Origin: Fen-999 sp035654135
GTDB lineage: Bacteria; Pseudomonadota; Gammaproteobacteria; Burkholderiales; Rhodocyclaceae
Assembly (NCBI GenBank): GCA_035654135.1
Contig: DASRXN010000037.1
Span: 1 to 28,233 of the forward strand
Reading direction: 5' to 3'
Length of the DNA: 28,233 nucleotides
This document shows positions 25,987 through 28,233 of the stretch, one piece after another (the first letter of the stretch is position 1; every line of letters begins with the position of its first letter). The notes below the pieces were generated by a model. The model did not search any database. It had not been told where the DNA came from and worked only from the letters and a program-made list of their open reading frames with translations. The position numbers and the translations under genes are program-made.

Positions 25987-25992
25987 ATTCTA
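25987..25992 (-). promoter_or_regulatory. Candidate -10 element before the adaptor gene
   Basis: TAGAAT on the minus strand in the 43-base gap between the sensor-protein stop and the adaptor start. The following bases (CCGG) match those after the -10-like element before the WaaG-like gene. No convincing -35 box is seen. Confidence 0.25.
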
Positions 25993-26000
25993 CGCGCTCG

Positions 26001-26960
26001 TTACACCGCCCCCAGCCAGAAGGCCACGTCCATCTTCAGGAATTCGTCGTAGGGCACGTAGTGCGAGCCATCACAGGAGAAGGTGAGGCCGACGATACCG
26101 TTGAAGATGTTCAGCGTGCCGGTGCGCAGGTAGAAGGTCTCGTCGACGAACCGCAGTGAGCGCAGCGCGTCGAGGATGGCGCGGATGCGCTCCCTGGGCA
26201 CTACCGCATTCGAGGGATACGGCTGCTTGCGGAAGGCGAGGCAGATGTCGGGGCTGGTCAGCGCCTTGATGTCGAGCAGGTGGTAGCGGAACGGGTCGTC
26301 CACTGTCCAATACACCGCGCGGCTGCTCGAAAAGTGCAGCATGATGTGGTGCATGCCGTGATCGACCATCAGTTCCTCGACGACGCCGAGCACGGTGTCG
26401 ATGTTGCGGTCCATTTCGCTCTCGGCCCGCGTCTGGTGGAACACTGCGCCGCGAATGGCCGGGTCGCCGCGAATCTGCCGCCACTGGGTCTGCTCGTCGA
26501 TGCTCTGGCGCGTCAGTGGCAGATCGTGCAGGAGGAAATCGGCGCCGACGAAGCCTAGCGCCTTGCCGGACTCGTCACGCACGATCTGGATCGCGGTCAG
26601 CCCCGGCCGCCGCTCGCGCAGCGTGATGTAGGCGCGCGAGAGCAGGAAGCCGGAGGCCGGCTGCGCCTCGCGCATGTAGGGGCGGTGCGAACGGTCGCGG
26701 CCGAAATCGGCCGCCTCGGCGCCCTTGCGGCCGACGTTGTCGGAGATCTGCACGCCGCTTCGGTCCATCACGTACAGGTAGCGGCAGTAGAGCACGGTGG
26801 CGAACATCCGGCCGAGCACTTCGTCGAGCTTTCCCCGCCGGTCCGGATCGCCCCACACTTCGGCGCAGGCGCGGGCGGCGCGGCGCAGCGGCTCCTCCAG
26901 CAGGCGCTTGAGTTCGGCACGCTGGCGGGCGACGACTTCCTGCAGCGAGTTCTTCGCCAC
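26001..26960 (-). CDS. PDC/Cache-like sensor domain protein without output domain
   Basis: 319 residues from a GTG at 26960, 2 bases after the lysE-family stop. The longer frame to 27443 overlaps that gene and is a shadow. Residues about 1-35 are charged and helical. Residues 50-150 read like a PDC (double-Cache-related) ligand domain: YLYVMDRSGVQISDNVG, then RDRSHRPYMREA, then GKALGFVGADFLLHDL. The C-terminal half (about 175-319) includes a conserved-looking FSCDGSHYVPYDEFLKMDV. I see no transmembrane segment, signal peptide, GGDEF, EAL, kinase or chemoreceptor domain. Such domains are usually periplasmic parts of signal transducers, so a cytosolic free form is unusual. A role in ligand sensing for the neighbouring transporter is inference only. 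The start codon is uncertain because no clear ribosome site precedes it. Confidence 0.75.
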   Translation of the reverse strand: MAKNSLQEVVARQRAELKRLLEEPLRRAARACAEVWGDPDRRGKLDEVLGRMFATVLYCRYLYVMDRSGVQISDNVGRKGAEAADFGRDRSHRPYMREAQPASGFLLSRAYITLRERRPGLTAIQIVRDESGKALGFVGADFLLHDLPLTRQSIDEQTQWRQIRGDPAIRGAVFHQTRAESEMDRNIDTVLGVVEELMVDHGMHHIMLHFSSSRAVYWTVDDPFRYHLLDIKALTSPDICLAFRKQPYPSNAVVPRERIRAILDALRSLRFVDETFYLRTGTLNIFNGIVGLTFSCDGSHYVPYDEFLKMDVAFWLGAV

Positions 26961-26962
26961 GA

Positions 26963-27607
26963 TCAGCGCGCGACCATCAGGCGCAAGCCCAGCGCCACGA
27001 AGATGCCCCCGGCGACGCGATCGAGCCAGGCGCCGAATGCCGGGTTGCGCGCGAGGCGCTCGCCGATGCTGCCGGCGAACCAGCCGATGGCGGCGAAGAT
27101 GATCGCGGTCTCGACCGTGAACACGAGGCCGAGCTGCGCGATCTGCCAGCCGGCATGGCCACGCGCTGCTTCGACGAACTGCGGCAGGAAGGCGAGGAAG
27201 AACAGGATCACCTTGGGGTTGATGGCGTTGGCGACCAACCCCCTGACGAACAGCGCTTGCGGCTTGTCGTCGGCAGCGGCGTCCCGCGACGGCTGACTCT
27301 TGGCACGGGCATTGCGGATCGCCTGCACGCCCAGCCAGACGAGATAGAGCCCGCCCGCGATCTTCAGCGCGGTGAAGGCGGTGGGCGAAGTGGCGATCAG
27401 CGCGGAAACGCCGAGTGCCGCCAGCAGGGTGTGGTTGAGGCAACCGAGCGCGCAGCCCAGGCCGAAAGCAACGCCGGCCCGGCGGCCGCGTGCCATGCCC
27501 AGTGACAGCACCATGAGATTGTCCGGCCCCGGCGCGAGCGTGATCAGCACCGCGACGGCGAAGAAGGCGGAGAACTGCGGCAGCGAGAGCAGGAAGTCGG
27601 ACGGCAT
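26963..27607 (-). CDS. LysE/RhtB family amino-acid exporter
   Basis: 214 residues with five to six hydrophobic helices, the normal family size. The signature near the N-terminus is LITLAPGPDNLMVLSLGMARGRRAGVAF, cut here only by length limits in my quotation. YLVWLGVQAIRNARAK follows before the central cytosolic loop, and GLVANAINPKVILFFLAFLPQF is the second family block. These proteins export amino acids or related metabolites through the inner membrane. The ATG at 27607 is divergent from the BtuF-like gene with a 62-base shared gap. The gene is followed after 2 bases by the sensor-protein gene, so the two are probably cotranscribed. Confidence 0.92.
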   Translation of the reverse strand: MPSDFLLSLPQFSAFFAVAVLITLAPGPDNLMVLSLGMARGRRAGVAFGLGCALGCLNHTLLAALGVSALIATSPTAFTALKIAGGLYLVWLGVQAIRNARAKSQPSRDAAADDKPQALFVRGLVANAINPKVILFFLAFLPQFVEAARGHAGWQIAQLGLVFTVETAIIFAAIGWFAGSIGERLARNPAFGAWLDRVAGGIFVALGLRLMVAR

Positions 27608-27635
27608 GGTGCGTATTGTGACATCCCGGCCCCGG

Positions 27636-27661
27636 TAGAATCGCCGGACTCTTGTCGGCGA
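27636..27661 (+). promoter_or_regulatory. -10-like element and hairpin before the BtuF-like gene
   Basis: TAGAAT (27636-27641) precedes an inverted repeat TCGCCG-N9-CGGCGA (27641-27661) that ends 8 bases before the ATG. TTGTGA at 27616 is only 14 bases from the -10, too close for a standard -35. No cobalamin riboswitch features fit in the 62-base gap. Confidence 0.35.
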
Positions 27662-27669
27662 ATCATTCC

Positions 27670-28233
27670 ATGTCCCTGTTCCGGTTTGCCGGTGCCCTGA
27701 TCCTCTGCATCGGCCTCGCCCACGCGGAAATCGTCGTGCGTGACGATGCCGGTGTTACCGTGCGCCTGCCGCAATCCGCGCGGCGCATCGTCAGCCTGGC
27801 GCCGCACGTCACCGAAACGCTCTTCGCCGCCGGCGCGGACGAGCGCCTGGTCGGCGCCGTCGAGTACAGCGACTACCCGGTGGCGGCGAGCAAGCTGCCG
27901 CGCGTCGGCAGCCATGCGCAACTCGACCTCGAAGCCATCGTCGCGCTGAAGCCCGACTTGGCCGTCGGCTGGGTCACGGGCAACAGTCCGGCGCATATCG
28001 CCAAGCTACGTGCGCTGGGCATCCCCGTCTATCTCGCCGAACCCGGGCGCATCGACGACGTGGCGACGACCCTCGAACGTTACGGCGAGCTGGCTGGTAC
28101 CGAAACGACCGCGCGCGCGGCTGCCGCCAGCTTCCGCAATCGCCTGCAGGACCTGCGCGACCGCTACGGCGCGCGGCCGAAGGTGCGCACCTTCTACCAA
28201 ATCTGGCAGCAGCCGCTGATGACCGTCGGCGGC
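27670..28233 (+). CDS. btuF: BtuF-like cobalamin-binding protein, 3' end outside window
   Basis: The first 188 residues are visible and the frame is open to the window end. A signal peptide (about residues 1-20, ending GLAHA) precedes the mature protein, EIVVRDDAGVTVRLP. The first lobe of a class III substrate-binding protein follows: RIVSLAPHVTETLFAAGA, then GAVEYSDYP, LPRVGSHAQLDLEAIVALKPDL and a long linking helix. YQIWQQPLMTVGG at the visible end is characteristic of BtuF, the periplasmic vitamin B12 receptor of the BtuCD importer. Iron-siderophore receptors share the fold but usually lack that block. It is transcribed away from the exporter operon. Confidence 0.9.
   Translation, partial: MSLFRFAGALILCIGLAHAEIVVRDDAGVTVRLPQSARRIVSLAPHVTETLFAAGADERLVGAVEYSDYPVAASKLPRVGSHAQLDLEAIVALKPDLAVGWVTGNSPAHIAKLRALGIPVYLAEPGRIDDVATTLERYGELAGTETTARAAAASFRNRLQDLRDRYGARPKVRTFYQIWQQPLMTVGG

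Noticed and set aside
27608..27669. Cobalamin riboswitch before the BtuF-like gene
   Set aside because: Only 62 bases are available, far too short, and no B12-box-like sequence is present.

Overview
The window is GC-rich chromosomal DNA from a Gram-negative bacterium, most likely a betaproteobacterium of Rhodocyclaceae type. That placement is inferred from protein style, lipopolysaccharide (LPS) core genes, MsbA and a sigma-54-type promoter; no rRNA or other marker is present to prove it. I see no tRNA, rRNA, CRISPR array, insertion sequence or phage gene.

Left edge, plus strand (1-4851): the 3' part of polA is followed after 2 bases by two genes that are visibly richer in A/T, a membrane-bound O-acyltransferase (MBOAT) and an SGNH-type protein. 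Together they look like a two-protein envelope O-acylation module. They converge on the next block.

Centre, minus strand (4885-21312): fifteen genes, read right to left, almost all overlapping or separated by a few bases. In transcription order they are a WaaG-like GT4, an RfaQ-like heptosyltransferase, the lipid A flippase msbA, GT4, methyltransferase, GT9, GT4, asnB-type amidotransferase, FkbM methyltransferase, GT2, GT4, CgeB-like glycosyltransferase, small methyltransferase, GT9 and an O-antigen-ligase-type membrane protein. This is an LPS core/outer-saccharide assembly locus: the glycosyltransferases build the chain, the methyltransferases and amidotransferase probably decorate it, MsbA flips lipid A-core, and the ligase homologue would attach a polymer in the periplasm. 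No Wzx, Wzy or Wzz is seen here.

Intergenic 21313-21708 is the only gap over 300 bases. It holds a near-consensus sigma-54 promoter on the plus strand, two inverted repeats upstream that could be activator sites, a perfect 8-bp hairpin with a pyrimidine-rich anti-Shine-Dalgarno-like loop, and a short hairpin followed by a T-run. No protein gene lies between promoter and terminator on that strand, so an undescribed sigma-54-dependent small RNA of about 190 nt is the best reading. This is the most novel candidate in the window.

Right part, minus strand (21709-27607): lysE-family exporter, a cytosolic PDC/Cache-like sensor protein, a MacA-like adaptor, a stand-alone ABC ATPase and two tandem MacB/FtsX-type permeases form a probable efflux operon. 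Right edge, plus strand: the 5' part of a BtuF-like cobalamin-binding protein gene, cut by the window end.
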